A DNA stretch of 64,000 nt from NCBI RefSeq assembly GCF_007005445.1, contig NZ_CP041387.1:2356001-2420000 (forward strand). Reading direction: 5' to 3'. The notes under the pieces were generated by a model that did not search any database, was not told where the DNA came from, and was given only the letters and a program-made list of their open reading frames with translations. Source of the stretch: Rhodopseudomonas palustris. GTDB lineage: Bacteria > Pseudomonadota > Alphaproteobacteria > Rhizobiales > Xanthobacteraceae. Numbering within the stretch: the first letter of the stretch is position 1; every line of letters begins with the position of its first letter. A program made the translations under genes and the position numbers. Positions 27,542-35,784 of the stretch are shown piece after piece.

Positions 27542-28999
27542 ATGGCCAAAGCCACCTCCTCCTTCGTCTGTCAGAACTGCGGCGCGGCGTTCAATCGCTG
27601 GCAGGGCAAATGCGAGGCGTGCGGCGAGTGGAATACGCTGGTCGAAGAGGCCGGCGACAACGCGGTGCCGGTGTCGATCCGCGCCAAGCGCCGCGGCCGG
27701 ACGTTCAAGCTGGAGTCGCTGGCCGGCAAGAGCAACGACGCGCCGCGGCTGCCGTCGGGCATGGCCGAACTCGACCGCGTCACCGGCGGCGGCTTCGTGC
27801 GCGGCTCGGTGCTGCTGGTCGGCGGCGATCCCGGCATCGGCAAATCGACGCTGCTGACCCAGGCCACCAGCCTGATGGCCAAGGCCGGACATCGCACCGT
27901 GTACATCTCCGGCGAAGAAGCGATCGCGCAGGTCCGGCTGCGCGCCGAACGGCTGGGCCTCGCCTCCGCACCTGTCGAACTCGCCGCCGAGACCTCGGTC
28001 GAAGACATCATCGCGACGCTGTCCGAAGGCGCGACGCCGAAGCTGATCGTGATCGATTCAATTCAGACGATGTGGACCGACACGGTGGAGTCGGCGCCGG
28101 GTACGGTGACCCAGGTCCGCGCCTCGGCGCAGGCGCTGATCCGCTTCGCCAAGAAGACCGGCGCGGCGATCATCCTGGTCGGCCACGTCACCAAGGACGG
28201 CCAGATCGCCGGCCCCCGCGTGGTCGAGCACATGGTCGACGCGGTGCTGTCGTTCGAGGGCGAAGGATCGCAGCAGTTCCGGATCCTGCGCTCGGTGAAG
28301 AACCGGTTCGGTCCCACCGACGAGATCGGCGTGTTCGAAATGACCGGGCTGGGCCTGCGCGAGGTCAGCAATCCCTCCGAGCTGTTTCTGTCGGAGCGCG
28401 ATCTCGGCTCGCCGGGCACCGCGGTGTTTGCCGGGATCGAAGGCACCCGCCCGGTGCTGGTGGAATTACAGGCTCTGGTGGCCCCTTCGACGCTCGGCAC
28501 CCCGCGGCGCGCGGTGGTCGGATGGGATTCGGCGCGGCTGTCGATGGTGCTGGCGGTGCTGGAGGCGCATTGCGGCGTCAAGCTGAGCGGCTACGACGTC
28601 TATTTCAACGTCGCCGGCGGCCTGCGCATCAACGAGCCCGCCGCCGACCTCGCCGCCGCCGCCGCACTGGTTTCGTCCCTGGCCAACGCGCCGCTGCCGC
28701 CGGACGCGGTGTATTTCGGCGAGATCTCGCTGTCGGGCGCGGTTCGCCCGGTGGCGCAGACCCCGGCCCGGCTGAAGGAAGCCGCCAAGCTCGGCTTCGC
28801 CCGTGCGGTGCTGCCGGAACAGACCCGCGGCGAAGCTCCGGCCGATGCCGGGCTGGCGCTGCAATCGGTCGGCGGGCTGTCCAGCCTGGTCGCGGACATC
28901 GCCGCGCGCGGCACGCGGCGGAGCCACGACGATGGTACGCCGCGGACCAAAGCTGCCTCAAATGCAACACCGGCGCGATTCCGGCGCCAGGAGGGTTGA
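27542..28999 (+). CDS. radA: DNA repair protein RadA
   Basis: RadA is a RecA-related, DnaB-like ATPase that promotes branch migration during recombinational repair. The 485-residue protein has the four-cysteine zinc finger C10-x2-C13 ... C24-x2-C27, Walker A in GGDPGIGKSTLL near residue 100, the RadA-specific VKNRFGP motif near residue 253 and a C-terminal Lon-protease-like domain. ATG 27542 was chosen (MAKATSSFVCQNCG); the preceding 15 codons are not conserved-looking. It is divergent from the NifX-like gene. Confidence 0.96.
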   Translation: MAKATSSFVCQNCGAAFNRWQGKCEACGEWNTLVEEAGDNAVPVSIRAKRRGRTFKLESLAGKSNDAPRLPSGMAELDRVTGGGFVRGSVLLVGGDPGIGKSTLLTQATSLMAKAGHRTVYISGEEAIAQVRLRAERLGLASAPVELAAETSVEDIIATLSEGATPKLIVIDSIQTMWTDTVESAPGTVTQVRASAQALIRFAKKTGAAIILVGHVTKDGQIAGPRVVEHMVDAVLSFEGEGSQQFRILRSVKNRFGPTDEIGVFEMTGLGLREVSNPSELFLSERDLGSPGTAVFAGIEGTRPVLVELQALVAPSTLGTPRRAVVGWDSARLSMVLAVLEAHCGVKLSGYDVYFNVAGGLRINEPAADLAAAAALVSSLANAPLPPDAVYFGEISLSGAVRPVAQTPARLKEAAKLGFARAVLPEQTRGEAPADAGLALQSVGGLSSLVADIAARGTRRSHDDGTPRTKAASNATPARFRRQEG

Positions 29000-29212
29000 A
29001 GCGGCGTGACGTTTCGGGGGCGCGCCGCTATACAACGCCCGCGCAAGCTGAACGTATCCGGCCACCAAGCTTTAACCCAGCGGAACATTGCTGTGGCGAG
29101 GCGGACCGGGGTGGTTTTCTCGCCTTGCGCCGCGTGCCATACCACCGTCACCTGTGCCGACCCCGTGCACGCCGATTCGCCGTTGTGCTGACCGAGCGGA
29201 CCTGACCTGCCG

Positions 29213-29848
29213 ATGCCGATTACCATCCTCGATCTCGTCGTTCTCGCGGTGATGTTGGTGTCCGGCCTGCTCGCGATGGTGCGCGGCTTCATGCGCGAAG
29301 TGCTGTCGATCGCGGCCTGGGGCGCGGCCGCGCTGGTGACGCTGTACGCGTTCCAGAAGCTGATGCCGATGGCCCGGACCTATTTCTCGTCCGAGACGGT
29401 CGCGGCCATCGTGGTGATCGCCGGCGTTTTCCTCGGCACGCTGATCATCGTGTCGATCATCACGGTGCGGATCTCGGACATGATCCTGGATTCGCGCATT
29501 GGCGCGCTCGATCGCACCCTCGGTTTTATGTTCGGTCTGGCCCGCGGCCTGCTGATCGTGGTGGTGGCGTATCTGTTCTTCAACTGGCTGGTGCCGGACA
29601 AGCAGCGCCCCGAATGGGTCACCAACGCCAAGTCGCGCACCGTCCTGCAAGGAACCGGTGACTGGCTGATGACGCTCTTGCCGGACGACCCTGAAAATAC
29701 CATCTTGAAGCGGTTCAAGAAGAACAAGCCGGACGAAGACCAGCAGCAGACCGAGGATTCGGCTGCGCCCGGTGCCAATGACGGCTACAGCAAACCCGCC
29801 CGTGACGGCCTGAAAAACCTGATAGAGGGCAAACCGGCCACGCGCTGA
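29213..29848 (+). CDS. cvpA: CvpA-family membrane protein
   Basis: The 211-residue protein begins ITILDLVVLAVMLVSGLLAMVRGF and has four membrane segments within the first ~125 residues, followed by a charged C-terminal tail rich in Lys, Asp and Gln. CvpA was named for colicin V production in E. coli; its molecular role is still debated and it is tied to envelope homeostasis. It lies just before purF, as in E. coli and most Proteobacteria. Confidence 0.93.
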   Translation: MPITILDLVVLAVMLVSGLLAMVRGFMREVLSIAAWGAAALVTLYAFQKLMPMARTYFSSETVAAIVVIAGVFLGTLIIVSIITVRISDMILDSRIGALDRTLGFMFGLARGLLIVVVAYLFFNWLVPDKQRPEWVTNAKSRTVLQGTGDWLMTLLPDDPENTILKRFKKNKPDEDQQQTEDSAAPGANDGYSKPARDGLKNLIEGKPATR

Positions 29849-29871
29849 GCGTGTCCCACAAGAGAGGCGCG

Positions 29872-31401
29872 ATGGACGCGATGCCCAGCTCTTCCGACGA
29901 CGCCGCAACGCCCGCTTCGGACGCTCGCGACCAGCACATCCTCGACGATACCGTTTTCGATACCGATGGTGACACGCTGCGCGAAGAGTGCGGCGTGTTC
30001 GGCATTTTCGGCCACCCCGAGGCCGCAGCGATCACCGCGCTCGGGCTGCACGCCCTGCAGCACCGCGGCCAGGAAGCTGCCGGCATCGTCTCGTTCGACA
30101 ACGGCCGGTTTCATTCCGAGCGCCGGCTCGGCCTGGTCGGCGACACCTTCTCCCGCGCCGACGTGATCGCGCGGCTGCCCGGCAACTCGGCGATCGGCCA
30201 CGTCCGCTATTCGACCACCGGCGAGACCATCCTGCGCAACGTCCAGCCGCTGTTCGCCGAGCTCAATGCCGGCGGCTTCGCGGTGGGCCACAACGGCAAT
30301 CTCACCAACGGCCTCACCCTGCGGCGCGAACTGATCCGCAGCGGCGCGATCATGCAGTCGACCACCGACACCGAGGTGATCCTGCATCTGGTCGCGCACT
30401 CCCAGAAGACACGCTTCATCGAACGCTTCATCGAGTCGCTGCGGGCGCTGGAAGGCGCCTACTCGCTGGTGTCGCTGACCAACAAGAAACTGGTCGGCGC
30501 CCGCGATCCGCTGGGCATCCGCCCGCTGGTGCTCGGCGAGCTCGACGGCTGCCCGATCCTCGCCTCGGAGACCTGCGCGCTCGACATCATCGGCGCGCGT
30601 TACGTCCGAGACGTCGAGCCCGGCGAAGTCATCGTGTTCGATCGCCACGGTGTCACCAGCCACAAGCCGTTCCCGCCGCAGGCGCCCCGCCCCTGCATCT
30701 TCGAGTACATCTATTTCGCGCGTCCGGATTCGATCGTCGGCGGCCGCTCGGTGTACGACGTCCGCAAGGCATTCGGTGCCCAGCTCGCAGTCGAGAGCCA
30801 CGTCGAATCCGACGTGGTGGTACCGGTGCCGGATTCCGGCGTGCCGGCGGCGATCGGCTACTCGCGCCAGTCGGGCGTGCCGTTCGAGCTCGGCATCATC
30901 CGCAACCATTATGTCGGCCGCACCTTCATCCAGCCGACCCAGAGCGTGCGCGAACTCGGCGTGCGGATGAAGCACTCGGCCAACCGCGCCGCGATCGAAG
31001 GCAAGCGGATCGTGCTGATCGACGACAGCCTCGTCCGCGGCACCACGTCCAGGAAGATCGTCAAGATGATGCGCGATGCCGGCGCCCGCGAGGTGCACTT
31101 CCGCATCGCCTCGCCGCCGATCACCCATCCCGACTATTACGGCATCGACACGCCGGACCGCGCCGGCCTGCTCGCCGCAACGCATTCGCTCGAAGAGATG
31201 CGGGACCTGATCGGCGCCGACACGCTGGCCTTCCTGTCGGTCGACGGCATCTACCGCGCAATGGGCGAACCGGGCCGCGACCCGGCGCTGCCGAAATTTA
31301 CCGACCACTGCTTTACCGGCGACTATCCGACCGGCCTCACCGATCTCAACCAGACCGAATCGGCGCCGCGGCAATTGTCGCTGTTGGCCGAAGCGAGCTG
31401 A
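29872..31401 (+). CDS. purF: Amidophosphoribosyltransferase
   Basis: PurF makes 5-phosphoribosylamine from PRPP and glutamine, the first committed step of purine synthesis. The 509-residue protein has a 39-residue propeptide before Cys40 (EECGVFGIFG), the N-terminal nucleophile exposed by processing. The glutaminase region includes HALQHRGQEAAGI, and the PRPP-binding loop VLIDDSLVRGTTS lies near residue 385. ATG 29872 is preferred over GTG 29851 because GAGAGG at 29862-29867 sits 4 bases upstream. It follows cvpA by 23 bases. Confidence 0.96.
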   Translation: MDAMPSSSDDAATPASDARDQHILDDTVFDTDGDTLREECGVFGIFGHPEAAAITALGLHALQHRGQEAAGIVSFDNGRFHSERRLGLVGDTFSRADVIARLPGNSAIGHVRYSTTGETILRNVQPLFAELNAGGFAVGHNGNLTNGLTLRRELIRSGAIMQSTTDTEVILHLVAHSQKTRFIERFIESLRALEGAYSLVSLTNKKLVGARDPLGIRPLVLGELDGCPILASETCALDIIGARYVRDVEPGEVIVFDRHGVTSHKPFPPQAPRPCIFEYIYFARPDSIVGGRSVYDVRKAFGAQLAVESHVESDVVVPVPDSGVPAAIGYSRQSGVPFELGIIRNHYVGRTFIQPTQSVRELGVRMKHSANRAAIEGKRIVLIDDSLVRGTTSRKIVKMMRDAGAREVHFRIASPPITHPDYYGIDTPDRAGLLAATHSLEEMRDLIGADTLAFLSVDGIYRAMGEPGRDPALPKFTDHCFTGDYPTGLTDLNQTESAPRQLSLLAEAS

Positions 31402-31415
31402 GCTGCGATCTGCCC

Positions 31416-31450
31416 AAACGCCGTCACCGGCTTCGCCGGTGGCGGCGTTT
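31416..31450 (+). terminator. Intrinsic terminator behind purF
   Basis: AAACGCCGTCACCGGC pairs with GCCGGTGGCGGCGTTT around a TTC loop, giving a stem of about 16 bp with one non-canonical pair. It lies 14 bases after the purF stop and is followed by GCTTTG. Confidence 0.75.
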
Positions 31451-31550
31451 GCTTTGAACCCAGCGTTTGAAGATACCTCTTTTAGAGGATGGATACTCGG
31501 GTCCGGTCCGCGTATGAGGAAGTCCGATATATCTTGAGCCGGACCTCGCC

Positions 31551-32294
31551 ATGACCCAACCTCTCGCTTCCCGCATCGCTCTCGTCACCGGCGCCTCGCG
31601 CGGCATCGGCTACGCCACCGCCAAGGCGCTCGCCAAGGCCGGCGCCCATGTGATTGCCGTCGCCCGCACCCAGGGCGGGCTGGAAGAGCTCGATGACGAG
31701 GTCCGCAAGGACGGCGGCCATCCGCTGACGCTGGTCCCGCTGGATCTCACCGACTATCAGGCGATCGGCCGGCTCGGCGGCACGATCTACGAACGCCACG
31801 GCAAGCTCGACGTGCTGGTCGGCAACGCCGGTATCGCCGGACCATCATCGCCGCTCGGCCATATCGATCTGAAGCCGTGGCTCGACGTGATCGGCATCAA
31901 CCTCAATGTGAACTTCCAGCTCGTCCGCTGCATGGAACCGCTGTTGCGGGCATCCGACGCCGGCCGTGCGGTGTTCCTGACCTCGCGCGCCGGCGGCAAG
32001 GCGCCGGCCTATCGTGGCCCTTATGCGGCCTCGAAGGCGGCGCTGGAAACGCTGGTGCAGGTGTGGGCCAAGGAAACGGCCAATACCACGCCGATCCGCA
32101 TCAATCTGTTCGATCCCGGCCCGACCCGCACCAAGCTACGCGCCAACGTGATGCCAGGCGAAGATCCGGAGACCCTGCCGACGCCGGACCAGGCCGCAGA
32201 ACTGCTGCTGCCGCTGTGCCTGCCGTCCTTCACCGAAACCGGCAAGCTGTTCGACGGCCCCTCCCGCTCCCTGAAAGACCCTCTGGCCGATTGA
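31551..32294 (+). CDS. Short-chain dehydrogenase/reductase
   Basis: The 247-residue SDR shows the nucleotide-binding loop VTGASRGIG near residue 12, the NAG motif (GNAGIAG) and the active-site Ser plus Tyr-x-x-x-Lys (TSRAGGKAPAYRGPYAASKA). The substrate is unknown. The gene commonly follows purF in related alphaproteobacteria. It stands alone, with the purF terminator upstream. Confidence 0.9.
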   Translation: MTQPLASRIALVTGASRGIGYATAKALAKAGAHVIAVARTQGGLEELDDEVRKDGGHPLTLVPLDLTDYQAIGRLGGTIYERHGKLDVLVGNAGIAGPSSPLGHIDLKPWLDVIGINLNVNFQLVRCMEPLLRASDAGRAVFLTSRAGGKAPAYRGPYAASKAALETLVQVWAKETANTTPIRINLFDPGPTRTKLRANVMPGEDPETLPTPDQAAELLLPLCLPSFTETGKLFDGPSRSLKDPLAD

Positions 32295-32377
32295 CTTCGC
32301 CCCGGCAGCGCGATTGACTGACGGCAAGCGGGGAAACATCCGCGTGTCAATCAGCCAGCCATACAGAGGGGGAAGTG

Positions 32378-33604
32378 ATGAGAGGAGTGTTCTCGCACGC
32401 CATCGCGGCCGCGTTGGTGAGTGCGGCGTTGACCGCGCCGGCTGCTGCGCAGTCCGGTGACAAGACCGCCAAGATCGGCGTGCTCAACGACATGTCGAGC
32501 CTCTATGCCGACATCGGCGGTCCGAATTCGGTGGTCGCAGCCAAGATGGCGATCGCCGATTCAGGTCTGGAAGCGAAGGGCTGGAAGATCGATCTGGTCT
32601 CCGGCGATCATCAGAACAAACCGGACATCGGCGTCAATCTGGCGCGGCAGTGGATCGATGTCGACAAGGTCGACCTGATCACCGATACGCCGAACTCCGG
32701 CGTCGCGCTGGCGATCAGCAATCTGGTCAAGGAAAAGAACGCCATCCTGATGAATTCGGGCGGCGCCAGCGCCGACCTGACCGGCAAGGCGTGCAACGCC
32801 AACACCATCTCGATGACTTACGACACCTACATGCTGGCGAACGGCACCGGACAGGCCTTGACCAAAGCCGGCGGCGACAGTTGGTACTTCCTCACCGCCG
32901 ACTACGCGTTCGGCGCCGCGCTGGAGCGAGATACGACCGCGGTCGTCAAGGCCAACGGCGGCAAGGTTCTCGGCAGCGTCAAGCACCCGCTGAACACACC
33001 CGACTTCTCGTCGTTCCTGCTGCAAGCGCAGGCGTCGAAAGCCAAGGTGATCGGCCTCGCCAATGCCGGCGGCGACACCACCAACTCGATCAAGCAGGCC
33101 TCCGAATTCGGGATCACCGCGGGCGGACAGAAGCTCGCGGCGCTGCTGCTGTTCATCAACGACGTGCATTCGCTCGGGCTGAAGACCGCGCAGGGCCTGA
33201 CTTTCACCGAGTCCTATTATTGGGATCTCAACGACAACACCCGCGCTTTCGCCGATCGTTTCCAGAAACTGGCCAAGAACAACGCCAGACCCTCGATGAC
33301 CCAGGCGGGCGTCTATGCGGCGGTGCTTCACTATCTCAAGACCCTGGAGGCGATGGGCGGCAATCCGCACGATGGCGCCAAGGTCGTCGCCAAGATGAAG
33401 GAGATCCCGGCCGACGACGTGCCGTTCGGCAAGTCGGTGATCCGCGCCGACGGCCGCCGGATGGTCCCAGCGTTCCTGTTCGAGGTGAAGTCCCCGGCCG
33501 AGTCCAAGGGGCCGTGGGATTACTACAAGAAGATCGCCGATATCTCGGCCGAGGACGCCGCGCGACCGCTGTCCCAGAGCGAGTGTCCGCTGGTGAAGAA
33601 GTAA
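32378..33604 (+). CDS. Periplasmic branched-chain-amino-acid-type ABC substrate-binding protein
   Basis: The 408-residue protein has a signal peptide (about 1-25, ending APAAAQ) followed by a type I periplasmic binding fold of the LivK class. It opens with KTAKIGVLNDMSSLYADIGG and includes LVSGDHQNKPDIGVNLARQW and the C-terminal VRIA-like hinge region. Ligands of this class include amino acids, amides, urea and aromatic acids; the ligand here is not determinable. No permease or ATPase gene adjoins it, so it must work with a transporter encoded elsewhere. ATG 32378 was chosen over GTG 32375 for spacing to GAGGGGG at 32366-32372. Confidence 0.88.
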   Translation: MRGVFSHAIAAALVSAALTAPAAAQSGDKTAKIGVLNDMSSLYADIGGPNSVVAAKMAIADSGLEAKGWKIDLVSGDHQNKPDIGVNLARQWIDVDKVDLITDTPNSGVALAISNLVKEKNAILMNSGGASADLTGKACNANTISMTYDTYMLANGTGQALTKAGGDSWYFLTADYAFGAALERDTTAVVKANGGKVLGSVKHPLNTPDFSSFLLQAQASKAKVIGLANAGGDTTNSIKQASEFGITAGGQKLAALLLFINDVHSLGLKTAQGLTFTESYYWDLNDNTRAFADRFQKLAKNNARPSMTQAGVYAAVLHYLKTLEAMGGNPHDGAKVVAKMKEIPADDVPFGKSVIRADGRRMVPAFLFEVKSPAESKGPWDYYKKIADISAEDAARPLSQSECPLVKK

Positions 33605-33631
33605 GTCTCGCGGTCAACGCTGCCGATTCTG

Positions 33632-33657
33632 AATGGCCGGGCTTGTGCCCGGCCATT
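33632..33657. terminator. Bidirectional terminator between the binding-protein and GNAT genes
   Basis: A perfect 11-bp stem (AATGGCCGGGC) with loop TTGT lies 27 bases after the plus-strand stop and 32 bases from the stop of the convergent GNAT gene. It is followed by TGCTTT. Confidence 0.75.
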
Positions 33658-33689
33658 TGCTTTCAGGAGCGGCGCATGCCACGACCTGA

Positions 33690-34262
33690 TCAGCCCAACC
33701 GCCTCGTCATGTGCAGATATCCCTCGCCTTCGGTCTCGATGAAACCCAACCGGAGGTACAGACTGCGCGCCCGGTCATTGGACGATTGCACCGACAACGT
33801 CAGCCGCCGCAAACCGATCGCTTCTGCGGCCCCGACCAGACCGGCGATGACTTCGCGCCCAATGCCGCGCCCCTGTGCTGCCGGAAGCAGCGCAATATCG
33901 ACGATCCGGAGCGCCCGGTTGCCCCAGGATCGAGCCGCGGCTTCACCGTCCACGTCGCTGCCGTCGCACAGCCCCGCCTCGGCCGGATCGATTGTAACGA
34001 CGACCCGACCCACAGCAACTTCCCGCTCGGTGATGACGAAATACTCCGCGGCCGGAAAGCTCCGCCGATAACCGATGCGTTGCGCCTCGAACTGTTGCGC
34101 GAGCAATGTCGCAAGCAGCGGCTCCGGCAGCCCCATGGACGCGAACATCGCGCGGAGCGTGGCGTCGGACAGGCAACGGCAGAACACATCGTCCGCGGCC
34201 TGCGCCGGTCGAATCGCCAACCCCGGCGTCGGCAGTCGGACATGCGCCGCAATGCTGCTCAT
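33690..34262 (-). CDS. GNAT-family N-acetyltransferase
   Basis: The 190-residue protein has the GNAT core, with acetyl-CoA motif A visible as LLPAAQGRGIGREVIAGLV and motif B-like LRLGFIETEGEGY near the C-terminus. Substrate is unknown. ATG 34262 was chosen; two in-frame GTG codons lie just upstream. It is divergent from a DUF6916-like gene and next to a microcystin-dependent-protein-like gene. I recall this trio as recurring in bacterial genomes, which suggests it may act on a component of that system. Confidence 0.85.
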   Translation of the reverse strand: MSSIAAHVRLPTPGLAIRPAQAADDVFCRCLSDATLRAMFASMGLPEPLLATLLAQQFEAQRIGYRRSFPAAEYFVITEREVAVGRVVVTIDPAEAGLCDGSDVDGEAAARSWGNRALRIVDIALLPAAQGRGIGREVIAGLVGAAEAIGLRRLTLSVQSSNDRARSLYLRLGFIETEGEGYLHMTRRLG

Positions 34263-34385
34263 CACCACTTCCGAAATAATCGACGCACTCGTGCTTTGCG
34301 GTGCCGCATTGACGCGGGATGACGTCCACAGCTAAGGCGATAATCAGTTTTGTCGACCACGACATTGCAGTGATCGAGGTGGCAG

Positions 34386-34673
34386 ATGTATCTGATGAAG
34401 CCCGAAGACTTCGAACCATGGGTGGGACGTAGCGTCCGTATCGCGACCGTCCCCGAGCCTGTTGAAATCACGCTCGTCAGGCTGCAGCGCAAGCCGGTGT
34501 TCATCGGCGCCGAGCGCGAGCCGTTCAGCCTGTTCTTTGAATCACCGGAAGACGTCTACCTGCTCGATGCCGCCTATGAATTCGATTGCGGCCGGGGCGG
34601 CCCCTACACCATCCTGATTTCCCAGTTGCAACCGAAGAACGGCCGACGCCGATACCAGGCTGTCTTCAACTGA
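34386..34673 (+). CDS. DUF6916-like small protein of the microcystin-dependent-protein cluster
   Basis: The 95-residue product contains the pattern LMKPEDFEPWVGRSVRI, then REPFSLFFESPEDVYLLDAAYEFDCG and a C-terminal RRRYQAVFN. This resembles DUF6916 proteins that accompany phage-tail-collar/Mdp genes; the family call is from memory and should be tested. It is predicted soluble and has no signal peptide. GAGGTGG at 34376-34382 supports ATG 34386. It is divergent from the GNAT gene and convergent with the collar gene. Confidence 0.7.
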   Translation: MYLMKPEDFEPWVGRSVRIATVPEPVEITLVRLQRKPVFIGAEREPFSLFFESPEDVYLLDAAYEFDCGRGGPYTILISQLQPKNGRRRYQAVFN

Positions 34674-34741
34674 GACAAATCGACGACAGCCACCTTCAGG
34701 GGCCGACGGCACTGCCGCCGCGGGCCCTGAAGACGGACCGA

Positions 34742-35377
34742 TCAATCCTGCACCGGATAGAGACCCGACAGGCAGATATTGGTTCGGAGCGCCAAATAAG
34801 GCGGCAAGGTCTCGACCGGAACATTGCTGCCGGTGTTGCCGATCTGGACCGTACCTCCGGTAATCCCACCTCCGCCACCGCTCACACCACCGAGATTGAC
34901 CGGTGTGCCCGATGTACCAGCCGGCGCGTAGATCTTCGGCTGCGAGGCTCCCGTCGGACCGGTATTCGCCAGTTGGGAGCCGGCGGCCGGCGTGGCCGAC
35001 AGCGAACTGACAGGTGCGCCCGTCAACGCCTGAACCACCGCTGCTCCGCCGCTGCCACTACCTGTGGGGGTAAATACCGCGGCATGTGAATGCGCCGGCA
35101 GGTTGGCCTGCGTGAGCGTCACGCGCTCCACACCGGCATGCGCGCCCCAGGCGTAGCTGCTGAGACCCGGTCCTTGCCCGGAGCCGATGATCACCCGGGA
35201 CTGAAGATTGGGAAGCTGAAAGGTGGTTCGCCCGTCACCGCCGAAGGTTCCACCGATCAGTGCGAACAGGGCCTGGTTCTGCGTGACGTTGAACGTCTGT
35301 CCGGCTGCGACCGCCCAATCGACCGGAGCAAAATTGAAGGCGACCTGCATGATCTGGCCAATGAATGCTTCTGCCAT
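34742..35377 (-). CDS. Phage tail collar / microcystin-dependent protein (MdpB-like)
   Basis: The 211-residue protein matches the collar-domain family closely at its N-terminus: AEAFIGQIMQVAFNFAPVDWAV, then FALIGGTFGGDGRTTFQLPN, IIGSGQGPGLSSYAWG and LTQANLPAHSHAA. The remainder is Gly/Ser/Thr-rich, as in tail-fibre tips. Homologues were named for a microcystin-dependent protein and are found outside prophages; their role is not settled. No other phage genes lie near. ATG 35377 is preferred over ATG 35386 because GAGG (35387-35390 on this strand) is then about 9 bases upstream. Confidence 0.85.
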   Translation of the reverse strand: MAEAFIGQIMQVAFNFAPVDWAVAAGQTFNVTQNQALFALIGGTFGGDGRTTFQLPNLQSRVIIGSGQGPGLSSYAWGAHAGVERVTLTQANLPAHSHAAVFTPTGSGSGGAAVVQALTGAPVSSLSATPAAGSQLANTGPTGASQPKIYAPAGTSGTPVNLGGVSGGGGGITGGTVQIGNTGSNVPVETLPPYLALRTNICLSGLYPVQD

Positions 35378-35784
35378 CTGATCCATCCTCGCTCAGTCAA
35401 TGATCGGGTGTAAAAACGCGGGCACCCGCATCCCGCCATTCCGAATCCGATCCATCCTGTTAGTCACATCTCTGCCGAGCAGCAGAAGCGTTGCGGCGCA
35501 CAACCAAGCTGTTTCACAACTATCAAAGTACCTACAAACATCAGCGCGCGGCACCGACACACCGCTACGTGCTATTCACGAAACCATGCTGTAGCGGCAC
35601 AAACTGACGACCTGTTACCTTCTTGCATCTGACGATCGAATTTCGCACGATCAATTGCTGGTTGTACTTGATACCACACACCTCCTAATGCGAACAATCG
35701 ACTCGTTACAACTCTGAGCCTCGTCCGTACAGCAACTGCAATTATTTGAATGGCACGGCGGCGTGCCAAGCAGCGGCGAACGAC
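35378..35784. promoter_or_regulatory. AT-richer divergent region upstream of the autotransporter
   Basis: This gap of about 400 bases between the divergent collar and autotransporter genes is visibly richer in A and T than its surroundings, for example 35640-35745. It should contain both promoters. No specific box could be assigned and no gene was recognised. The base composition suggests acquired DNA or a regulated promoter region. Confidence 0.45.

Noticed and set aside
34742-35377. Possible prophage remnant.
   Set aside because: Only the collar-domain gene is phage-like; no integrase, capsid, terminase or lysis gene is near, and such collar proteins occur outside prophages.
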